Below are positions 1-5,660 of a stretch of DNA of 13,598 nt, piece after piece. The translations under genes were made by a program, and so were the position numbers. The notes beneath the pieces are model-generated. The model was not told the origin of the DNA. It saw only the letters and a list, made by a program, of their open reading frames with translations, and did not search any database. Positions within the stretch are counted from its first letter, which is position 1, and every line of letters begins with the position of its first letter. Location of the stretch: assembly GCA_050012355.1 (NCBI GenBank), contig JBEKHI010000223.1:1-13598 (forward strand), read 5' to 3'. The stretch comes from JBEKHI01 sp050012355. Lineage in GTDB: Bacteria > Actinomycetota > Actinomycetes > Streptosporangiales > Streptosporangiaceae.

Positions 1-849
1 GATCGCTCCGTCCGGGCCGGTACTGGCGTCGAAGGCGGCACGGCTGACCTCGAACCCCCGGCCGCCGGGGGTCTTGGGCCGCAGGTACTCGTGATAGTAC
101 GGGTACACCGCGCGGGCGGCGACCGGGTCGGCGCCCGCGTGGAAGTGGGTGGAGACCGCGACCTTGAGCGCTTCCGCGTGCCCAGCGTGTTCCCCCGCCG
201 CCCGGTAGATGTCCACCAGTTGCCGGAGGTGCGCGAGCGTGCCCCCGATATAGCCGAGGATCATCGGCAGCCCGAGCCGCCCCGCTCGCTTGACGCTCTC
301 CGGCGAGCCGCCGACCCCCACCCACACCGGCAACGGCGACTGAACCGCGCGCGGCGCGACGAACGCGGCGTCGAGCGCCGGCCGGAAGCGGCCTTGCCAG
401 GTCACCTCCGCGCTGGAGCGGATCCGCAGCAGCAGGCCGAGTTTCTCGGCGAACAACGCGTCATAGTCGGCCGTGTCGTAGCCGAACAGCTGGAACGGCT
501 CGACGAACGCGCTGCGCCCGGCGATGATCTCGGCCCGGCCTCGACTGATCACGTCCACGGTGGCGAAGTCCTCATACACCCGGACCGGATCGTGGACGCC
601 GAGCAGCGTAGTCGCGCTGGCGAGCCTGATGGCCGTGGTCTTCGCAGCGACGGCGGCCAGCACTACGGCCGGCGAAGAGGTGAAGAAGTCAGCGCTGTGA
701 TGCTCGCCAACCGCGAAGATATCCAGGCCAAGCTGGTCGGCGAGCGCGGCGTAACCGAGGATCGCCGCCGTCCGGTCGACCGGACGGTGCAGCCGCCCGG
801 TGGCCAGGTCACGCTGCAGGTCTCCGAGCGAGAGAATGCCGAGTTCCAT
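1..849 (-). CDS. LLM-class flavin-dependent oxidoreductase, C-terminus cut by window edge
   Basis: The minus strand is open from an ATG at 849 to base 1 (283 codons, no stop), so the C-terminal part is missing. The protein opens MELGILSLGDLQRD and has GEHH at residues 48-51, the 'GEHH...SSP' signature of bacterial luciferase-like monooxygenases of the TIM-barrel fold. It continues with a region ending VISRGRAEIIAGRS and later PVWVGVGGSPESV, both common phosphate and flavin-contact segments in this family. Members use reduced FMN or F420 to oxidise small molecules; the substrate cannot be read here. The start fits the family N-terminus, but no Shine-Dalgarno precedes it. A short frame ends 6 bases upstream, so translation may be coupled. 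The gene is divergent from the tetR gene at 1048 and probably under its control (inference). Confidence 0.9.
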   Translation of the reverse strand, partial: MELGILSLGDLQRDLATGRLHRPVDRTAAILGYAALADQLGLDIFAVGEHHSADFFTSSPAVVLAAVAAKTTAIRLASATTLLGVHDPVRVYEDFATVDVISRGRAEIIAGRSAFVEPFQLFGYDTADYDALFAEKLGLLLRIRSSAEVTWQGRFRPALDAAFVAPRAVQSPLPVWVGVGGSPESVKRAGRLGLPMILGYIGGTLAHLRQLVDIYRAAGEHAGHAEALKVAVSTHFHAGADPVAARAVYPYYHEYLRPKTPGGRGFEVSRAAFDASTGPDGAI

Positions 850-855
850 GGGTGA

Positions 856-969
856 TCACATCGACAGACCGAGACCCAGACCCGCACCCACGATGGCGAT
901 AGTCGGCATAATGCTCGTTTTGCGAATAGAAAGGCCGGCCAGCAGCGCGATGTCGCTCGTCTTCGTCAC
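856..969 (-). pseudogene. Short leader frame: truncated N-terminus of a short-chain dehydrogenase
   Basis: A GTG at 969 (37 codons, TGA at 858-856) lies 6 bases after a good Shine-Dalgarno, AGGGAGGG, read on the minus strand at 983-976. An ATG at 975 in the same frame is too close to that site. The last 17 codons, from an in-frame ATG at 909, read MPTIAIVGAGLGLGLSM. This is a beta strand followed by a GxxxGxG glycine loop, as at the start of SDR NAD(P)-binding domains. The frame then stops where an SDR would carry on for about 200 residues. The next ATG, 6 bases on, is the oxidoreductase start, which has no ribosome site of its own. My reading is an SDR gene removed by deletion, its stub kept as a translated leader. 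A chance frame or a functional small peptide is also possible. Confidence 0.4.
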
Positions 970-1015
970 GTGCATCCCTCCCTGTTGGAGCGTTTCGCCA
1001 AGACTATCGTGATCC

Positions 1016-1029
1016 GGGGACTTGTCCCC
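1016..1029. promoter_or_regulatory. Candidate TetR operator, perfect inverted repeat
   Basis: The sequence is GGGGAC-TT-GTCCCC, perfect 6-bp arms around two bases. It lies between the two divergent starts, 18 bases before the tetR ATG and about 46 bases before the leader GTG. The place, symmetry and size suit a TetR dimer repressing both directions. Promoter boxes are not clear: GATAGT on the minus strand (1008-1003) and TTGTAT on the plus strand (1033-1038) are possible -10 elements. Confidence 0.5.
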
Positions 1030-1047
1030 ACTTTGTATCGGAGGGAC

Positions 1048-1698
1048 ATGCCGGGAGAGATCCTGCGCGCGGATGCCGCACGCAACCGGAGTCAGCTGCT
1101 TGAAGTAGCCCGCGCGCTGTTCGCCGAACGCGGTCTCGACGTGCCGCTGGACGAGATCGCGCGCCGCGCCGGGGTGGGCAACGCCACTCTCTACCGGCGG
1201 TTCCCGACCCGGTGCCACCTGATCGCCGCCGTGTTCACCGACGCACTCAGAGAGATCGTCAGCGCCGCGGAGCGGGCACTGGCCGAGCAGGAGAACGCGT
1301 GGGACGCGTTCGCGGGGCACCTGATGTTCCTGTGCGAGACTCAGGCCGCCAACCGGGGCATCGCCGACCTGCTGACATCTGCGGTTCCCGGCTCACCCGA
1401 GCTAGAAGGGCTGCGCGGGCTTGCCCTCGACAGCCTGGCCATGCTGATCGACCGGGCGAAGGCCAGTGGAGACCTTCGCGCCGAGTTCCGGCACGAAGAC
1501 GTGGTGCTCATTCTCATGGCCAACGCCGGCCTCATCGAGCGCACAGCCCCCGCACCGGACGCACCCGGCCGGCATCTCGGATACGTCCTCGACGGGCTAC
1601 GCGCCCCAGCACGGTCACCCGCCGCACCACCGCCCGGGCAAGGCCAGCTCCTTGAGGCGATGCGGGCGCTCGGGAAACGCTATGGCTGCTCTGCGTGA
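1048..1698 (+). CDS. TetR/AcrR-family transcriptional repressor
   Basis: The protein has 216 residues. The ATG at 1048 is chosen because CGGAGGGA precedes it by a few bases and the N-terminus (MPGEILRADAARNR) is typical; the frame stays open to a GTG at 970, but those residues have no family character and would cross the operator. The HTH is at about residues 13-53, with the recognition helix in GVGNATLYRRFP. The rest is a helical ligand domain, and the C-terminus contains GYVLDGLRAPARSP followed by a proline-rich stretch, a pattern I associate with actinobacterial SbtR-like TetR regulators (family knowledge, not verified). It probably represses itself and the divergent oxidoreductase through the palindrome at 1016-1029. 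The ligand is unknown. Its end faces the VOC gene; the 35-base gap contains GGGACGTCCC (1721-1730), a palindrome resembling the operator core. Confidence 0.92.
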   Translation: MPGEILRADAARNRSQLLEVARALFAERGLDVPLDEIARRAGVGNATLYRRFPTRCHLIAAVFTDALREIVSAAERALAEQENAWDAFAGHLMFLCETQAANRGIADLLTSAVPGSPELEGLRGLALDSLAMLIDRAKASGDLRAEFRHEDVVLILMANAGLIERTAPAPDAPGRHLGYVLDGLRAPARSPAAPPPGQGQLLEAMRALGKRYGCSA

Positions 1699-1733
1699 AC
1701 CTGGCGCGAGCGCTCGACACGGGACGTCCCTCG

Positions 1734-2132
1734 TCAGCGGGCGAACTTGTCGATGGCGGCCTGGGTGACGGGCGTGAAGAAGTTGACGAGGTTGCCGTCG
1801 GGATCGCGCAGCAGCAGCGACCGGTTGCCCCAGGGCATCGTGGTGGGCTCGTTGACGAAGTCCTCGACGAAACCGGTCAGTTTCTCGTATACGGCGTCCA
1901 CGTTGTCGACAAGGAACTCGATGATGACGGTGCGGTTGGCGGCCGGCCGGGCGGCGCCAGGCGCGAACAGCGGGACCGTGCGGGTGCTTGCGATCGCGAG
2001 GGCGGCGGAGGCGGTAGCAAGCTCAGCGAAGTTCTCGTTCGGCCAGCTCGCCTGGACGCCGGTGGCACGCTCGTAGAACTCGGCCAGGCGGCCGACGTCG
2101 TCGGTGATGATGCGGATCGAGACGAAATCCAT
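1734..2132 (-). CDS. VOC-superfamily (glyoxalase/bleomycin-resistance fold) protein
   Basis: The protein has 132 residues, the usual size for a one-chain VOC protein made of two beta-alpha-beta-beta-beta modules. The ATG at 2132 follows AAAGGAGAT (2145-2137 on the minus strand), a strong ribosome site. It starts MDFVSIRIITDDVGRLAEFYE, the first module, and ends with SLLLRDPDGNLVNFFTP, the last strand. The usual metal ligands look absent: Arg replaces the first-strand His (SIRII), and the GNxxE/H position reads GNLVNF. Glyoxalase or metal dioxygenase activity is therefore doubtful, and a binding, resistance or non-metal role is as likely. It stands alone, convergent with tetR and divergent from the NB-ARC regulator. 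The 236-base gap upstream contains a wide inverted repeat, TCCGCCC (2193-2199) and GGGCGGA (2236-2242), of unknown role. Confidence 0.88.
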   Translation of the reverse strand: MDFVSIRIITDDVGRLAEFYERATGVQASWPNENFAELATASAALAIASTRTVPLFAPGAARPAANRTVIIEFLVDNVDAVYEKLTGFVEDFVNEPTTMPWGNRSLLLRDPDGNLVNFFTPVTQAAIDKFAR

Positions 2133-2368
2133 GGTGATCTCCTTTCAGCGGAAACGTCCTGCACCACAAGCTAGGGCGAATACTGGACATAATCCGCCCG
2201 GTATTGATGAGATACTTGTGATGATGGGCCGCCAAGGGCGGACAGCTACGGCTAGCCGGTTCGGGTCGCTCCCGTAACACTCGGTACTAGCTCGGCGACG
2301 CAGACAGACGTACACTGATGCCTCCGAGGTGTCGCGTTGCCGCGGGTCGGTAGTCACGAGCTGGCGGG

Positions 2369-4666
2369 GTGAGCATGAGCGCGGCAGAGGTCACCGTGCC
2401 GCCGGGTGTTTGGCTGCGCGAGCAGCGGATCGCGGCCGGGCTCACCCAGGAGGATCTGGCGGAGCGGTCCGGTGTTAGCGTCCGCGCGATCGCCGACCTT
2501 GAGCGGGGCAGGACCCGCAAGCCGTATCCAAGCTCCGTCCGGGCGCTGACGGACGCCCTCGGCATTCCGGAGGCTGTTGGTGCGGAGCTGATTTCCCGGT
2601 ACCGCGCCTCACGAACCAGCGAGCAGCGTGACGACGGGGAGAGACTCGTGCCGCGCCAGCTGACTGCCGCTGTGTCGTATTTCGCGGGCCGGAGCAGAGA
2701 ACTCGAGCTGCTGGACTCACTGCTCGATAACGGCACGGCCAGCGGGGTCACCACCGCGGTTATCAGCGGTATGGCCGGAGTCGGCAAGACGACGCTCGCG
2801 TTGCACTGGGCACACCGGGTGGCCAGCAGATTCCCGGACGGGCAGCTCTACGCGAAGCTGCGAGGCTTCGATATCGCCGTTCGGCCAGCGGATCCCGCCG
2901 ACGTGCTCCGCGGCTTCCTCGACGCGCTGCAGGTACATCCGGAGCGGATTCCCGGTGACGTCGAGGCGCTGGCGGCGCGCTACCGAGGGGTGCTCTCGGG
3001 CCGGAAGATGCTCGTCTTCCTCGATGACGCGAGTGACGCGGCACAGGTACGGCCACTGCTGCCCGCGTCCCCTGGCTGCGTGGTCATCGTGACGAGCCGC
3101 CGGGAGCTGTCGGCCCTGGCCGCGCACGAGGACGCCCGGCTGTTCAGCCTGGATGTGCTGACGGAGGCGGAGTCCACCGAACTGCTGACGGTCCGCCTCG
3201 GGATGCATCGCGCCGCGGCGGAGCCCGCGGCGCTGAAGGATCTCGCACGCCTGTGCGCCCGGCTTCCCCTCGCGCTGTCGGTCACGGTCGCTCGGGCGGC
3301 GGCCCAGCCGAACCTTCCGCTGCGGGCACTCGCCGATGAACTCAGCGACACTCAGGGCCGTCTGGATGCCCTCGATGCGGGCGACCAGACGGCGAATGTG
3401 CGCTCCGTGTTCTCGTTGTCCTACAAGCATCTCTCAGCCACGGCGGCGCGGATGTTCCGGCTCCTCGGGCTGCACCCGGGCCCGGATATCACCGCCGCGG
3501 CCGCCGCGAGCCTGGCAGGCGTTCCGGCCAGGCAGGCGCGAACGGAACTGCGGGACCTGGTCCGGGCCAGCCTGATCACCGAAGGCGTCGCCGGCAGGTT
3601 CGCCTTCCATGACCTGTTGCGCGCTTACGCGGTCGAGCAGGCTCAACTGCGGGAGAGCGACGACGACCTGCGTACGGCGCTGCACCGGTTGCTCGACCAC
3701 TACCTGCACACCGCCCGCGCCGCGCATCGTGTCATGTACCCGGGGCGGGACGTGATCGTTCTTCCCCAGCCGCGGGCGCGGGTGTCCCCGGAAGACTTCC
3801 CCAGTAAGGGCGACGCCCTGGCGTGGCTCCAATCGGAGTACCAAGTCAACCTGAAACTCATCGACCTGGCGGTGCGTGAGGGGTTCGATCATCACGCCTG
3901 GCGACTGCCCGTAGTGCTGTGGACGTTTTACTACGTATGCGGGCATTGGCATGATTGCGAGGCGACACAACGGATCGCGGCGGATGCCGCCAGAAGGCTC
4001 GGCGCCCAAGACGGGCAAGCACGTGCCTTGTGCGGGCTCGGCACCATATACATCTGGGCCGGGAAAAACGAACCGGCACACTCCTGCCTTTCCCAAGCCC
4101 GGGATTTGTTCCGCCAGCTCGGGGACGATGTGGGCCTAGTGCGTGCCGATATCAACATCGGACTGCTCTTCACTAACGAGGCACGATTTCAGGACGCCCT
4201 GACCATGACTCTCGAGGCGGTGCGATTGTCGGAAGCCAAACCCGACGACGAGAACATGCGCCTGATGCTCGCCAGCGCGCTGAACTCCGCCGCGGAGATC
4301 CACGTCCGCCTCGGCGAGTACCCGCAGGCTCGAACCCGCTGCCAGCAGGCCCTGCGGCTATGCCACGAGATCGACTATTCCCCCGGCGAGGCGGGCACCT
4401 GGGACACCCTCGGCTGCGTGTCCCAGCATCTCGGTGAACACGCCGAGGCGACGAAATGCTTCTCGCGCGCCGCGAACCTGAACCGCGAGACCGGCAACCG
4501 GTACCAGCTCGCGATGACGCTCTCTCACCTGGGCGATACATACCGCGTCATGAGCAATACCCGTGCAGCCAGGAACGTCTGGGCAGAGGCGCTGGCCATC
4601 CTGGAAGACATGCACCACCAGCCTGCCGCCCGCGGGGTCCGCGCCAAGCTGGACGACCTGAGCTGA
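2369..4666 (+). CDS. XRE-HTH / NB-ARC ATPase / TPR transcriptional regulator
   Basis: The protein has 765 residues with three parts. An XRE-type HTH lies at about residues 12-66 (LREQRIAAGLTQEDLAERSG...VRAIADLERGRTRKP). An NB-ARC STAND ATPase follows from about 103: FAGRSRELELLDSLL entry motif, Walker A GMAGVGKTT (134-142), Walker B KMLVFLDDA (213-221), sensor VTSRR, RLPLAL (298-303) and the MHD-like FHDLLRAYA (413-421). The C-terminal half, from about 480, is TPR-like helical pairs (for example SALNSAAEIHVRLGEYPQAR). Such proteins couple an effector sensed by the TPR array to nucleotide-driven assembly and DNA binding; many act like SARP regulators of secondary metabolism, but no such cluster is seen here. 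Key ATPase residues are intact, so it looks functional. The start may be GTG 2369 or ATG 2375; neither has a strong ribosome site. TACACT at 2310-2315 is a weak -10 candidate. Confidence 0.93.
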   Translation: MSMSAAEVTVPPGVWLREQRIAAGLTQEDLAERSGVSVRAIADLERGRTRKPYPSSVRALTDALGIPEAVGAELISRYRASRTSEQRDDGERLVPRQLTAAVSYFAGRSRELELLDSLLDNGTASGVTTAVISGMAGVGKTTLALHWAHRVASRFPDGQLYAKLRGFDIAVRPADPADVLRGFLDALQVHPERIPGDVEALAARYRGVLSGRKMLVFLDDASDAAQVRPLLPASPGCVVIVTSRRELSALAAHEDARLFSLDVLTEAESTELLTVRLGMHRAAAEPAALKDLARLCARLPLALSVTVARAAAQPNLPLRALADELSDTQGRLDALDAGDQTANVRSVFSLSYKHLSATAARMFRLLGLHPGPDITAAAAASLAGVPARQARTELRDLVRASLITEGVAGRFAFHDLLRAYAVEQAQLRESDDDLRTALHRLLDHYLHTARAAHRVMYPGRDVIVLPQPRARVSPEDFPSKGDALAWLQSEYQVNLKLIDLAVREGFDHHAWRLPVVLWTFYYVCGHWHDCEATQRIAADAARRLGAQDGQARALCGLGTIYIWAGKNEPAHSCLSQARDLFRQLGDDVGLVRADINIGLLFTNEARFQDALTMTLEAVRLSEAKPDDENMRLMLASALNSAAEIHVRLGEYPQARTRCQQALRLCHEIDYSPGEAGTWDTLGCVSQHLGEHAEATKCFSRAANLNRETGNRYQLAMTLSHLGDTYRVMSNTRAARNVWAEALAILEDMHHQPAARGVRAKLDDLS

Positions 4667-4676
4667 CCCTGCCGGC

Positions 4677-4700
4677 TAGTCCGCCGGGTAGTCCGCCGGG
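4677..4700. repeat. 12-bp tandem repeat, two copies plus a degenerate third start
   Basis: TAGTCCGCCGGG occurs twice head to tail (4677-4688 and 4689-4700), then continues TAGCCCG. It begins 10 bases after the stop of the NB-ARC regulator. It has no terminator shape and is likely slippage in a gene-free region. Confidence 0.8.
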
Positions 4701-4777
4701 TAGCCCGCATGGTCCCGCTGTCGTCACGCAGTGATTATGGATGCATGCAAACTGTTATTACGGGGAGGGACAACGCG

Positions 4778-4821
4778 ATGCGTGACACCTGGACATGAGC
4801 ACCGCCCATGAGTTCGAGTGA
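4778..4821 (+). other. Tiny overlapping reading frames behind a strong ribosome site
   Basis: GGGGAGGGA at 4762-4770 is 7 bases before an ATG at 4778, which encodes only MRDTWT before TGA (4796-4798). That stop overlaps the next ATG (ATGA at 4795), which encodes MSTAHEFE and stops at 4819-4821. A third ATG at 4808, inside the second frame, opens a 92-codon frame. Either this is the 5' end of a decayed gene, or a leader with coupled minicistrons. The ribosome site and ATGA overlap are directly visible; any function is a guess. Confidence 0.25.
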
Positions 4822-4823
4822 TT

Positions 4824-4877
4824 CTGGTTGGTGCTGCACCCACCAGCAAAGAGTGTGGTTAATGCAGCACCAACCAG
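4824..4877. repeat. Perfect 15-bp inverted repeat with a 24-base centre
   Basis: The arms are CTGGTTGGTGCTGCA (4824-4838) and TGCAGCACCAACCAG (4863-4877), with no mismatch. The centre contains a further CCAC/GTGG pair (4840-4843 and 4855-4858), so a transcript could form a long, slightly interrupted hairpin. There is no T run on either side, so it is not a standard intrinsic terminator. No target-site duplication flanks it and at 54 bases it is too short for a normal insertion element. Possible roles are an RNA hairpin, a two-site protein target or a remnant of a small mobile repeat. Confidence 0.75.
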
Positions 4878-5168
4878 GAACGCCGGGCGCGACAGCAAGG
4901 CGAGATGACCTGAATACCCGGTTTGCGACCCCGCCGCAGGCGGGTGCCTCCCTTTCGGCGGGCTCATCACCGGGCTGGAGGCGCTCGGCAAGGCTGTCGA
5001 TGACCCACTACTGGGACCATTTCGCCATCAATGGGCCATCGGTCGGGTCGCTAGCCGCTGCTAATCACCCGTCACGGATGAATTGAGCGGCAGGTCAACG
5101 GGATACGGTCCCCCTTGTTCGCGGAATTCATCGCCGCGATGCACAAAAGCAAGAGGGGGATGCATCTC

Positions 5169-5657
5169 ATGAGCAGTGCACAAGACACCGGCGCGAGCGC
5201 GAGTACCGCCGGCGGGGCCCGGGGTCAGCAGTACGTTCCCCGGCCGGCCCCTGGTTACCACGACCAGACACCGCCGGCCCGGCGCCGCCTGGCGATGGGG
5301 CTCACCGCCCTGGCCGGGGTAATGCTGATGCTGTCCGGGCTCTGGACGTTCCTCGCCGGGCTCGCCGCGATCATCAGGGGCGCGTTCTTCGTCGTCATTC
5401 CGAACTACGCCTTCAACATGTCGGTCAGCGGGTGGGGCTGGTCGCACCTGATCCTGGGGATCGTCGTGTTCGCGGCCGGACTCGGGCTGTTCACCAACCA
5501 GCTGTGGGCCCGCGTCGCCGCCGTGGTGCTCGCCAGTTTCAGCGCGGTGTGGAACTTTATCTACCTGCCGTTCACACCGGTCTGGTCGATTGTCGTGATC
5601 GCCCTCGACGTGTTCGTGATCTGGGCAATCATGAGCCCGCGGCACGAGCGCGGGTAG
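5169..5657 (+). CDS. Four-helix integral membrane protein, DUF7144-like
   Basis: The protein has 162 residues. The start is ATG 5169: AGAGGGGG lies about 9 bases upstream, whereas in-frame ATG 5160 abuts that site and the frame further upstream (TTG 5115) has no family character. Residues 1-38 are a polar, Gly/Ala/Pro-rich cytoplasmic tail. Four hydrophobic segments follow: LTALAGVMLMLSGLWTFLAG, then SHLILGIVVFAAGLGLF, ARVAAVVLASFSAVWNFIYL and WSIVVIALDVFVIWAIM. The pattern SGWGW-HLILG, LWARV and FTPVWSI..IALDVFVIWA matches a widespread actinobacterial family annotated as DUF7144, whose function is unknown. It is monocistronic. Its stop is 3 bases from the stop of the opposing LuxR-type regulator, with only a 4-bp GCTC-CTA-GAGC palindrome (5657-5667) between, so the two transcripts probably overlap. 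Confidence 0.85.
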   Translation: MSSAQDTGASASTAGGARGQQYVPRPAPGYHDQTPPARRRLAMGLTALAGVMLMLSGLWTFLAGLAAIIRGAFFVVIPNYAFNMSVSGWGWSHLILGIVVFAAGLGLFTNQLWARVAAVVLASFSAVWNFIYLPFTPVWSIVVIALDVFVIWAIMSPRHERG

Positions 5658-5660
5658 CTC

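Larger units (their letters stand above)
4667..5168. other. 502-base stretch without a convincing gene; possible decayed coding sequence
   Basis: Nothing here has the strong third-position GC bias of the neighbouring genes. From left to right there is a 12-bp tandem repeat, an AT-rich promoter-like patch (about 4732-4760), a strong Shine-Dalgarno (GGGGAGGGA, 4762-4770) before tiny overlapping frames, and a perfect 15-bp inverted repeat (4824-4877). A short GC hairpin CCCGCC-GCA-GGCGGG lies at 4930-4944. After it, a frame ending at a TAA near 5061-5063 reads protein-like (LPFGGLITGLEALGKAV, then DDPLLGPFRHQWAIGRVA) but has no start, so it may be the tail of a lost gene. A frame from ATG 4808 to 5086 (92 codons) is open, but only about two thirds of its codons end in G or C. 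A stress-sigma-like GAAT-N16-GGGATAC at 5080-5106 could drive the next gene (weak). Confidence 0.45.

Noticed and set aside
91..855. 254-codon plus-strand frame opposite the LLM oxidoreductase
   Set aside because: It is Arg/Asp/Pro-rich without motifs, while the minus strand encodes a recognisable oxidoreductase with GEHH and family-typical segments.
856..1320. The full 154-codon minus-strand frame as one gene
   Set aside because: Its upper part is antisense to tetR and crosses the operator. Only the last 37 codons, after a ribosome site, are plausible.
2717..4096. Long minus-strand frames opposite the NB-ARC regulator (2717-3430 and 3434-4096)
   Set aside because: They have no domain signature and no ribosome site, and they mirror a continuous, motif-complete gene.
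4824..4877. Insertion-sequence ends or a MITE
   Set aside because: Only 54 bases long, no target-site duplication and no transposase nearby; kept as an unexplained inverted repeat.
4758..4991. 77-codon minus-strand frame with a lipoprotein-like LTTLFAGGCSTNQ
   Set aside because: It would start at TTG without a ribosome site, the lipobox is off consensus, the hydrophobic stretch is far from the N-terminus, and it runs through the 15-bp inverted repeat.
4808..5086. 92-codon plus-strand frame in the gene-free stretch
   Set aside because: No ribosome site directly precedes it, only about two thirds of its codons end in G or C against much higher in neighbours, and no motif is visible.
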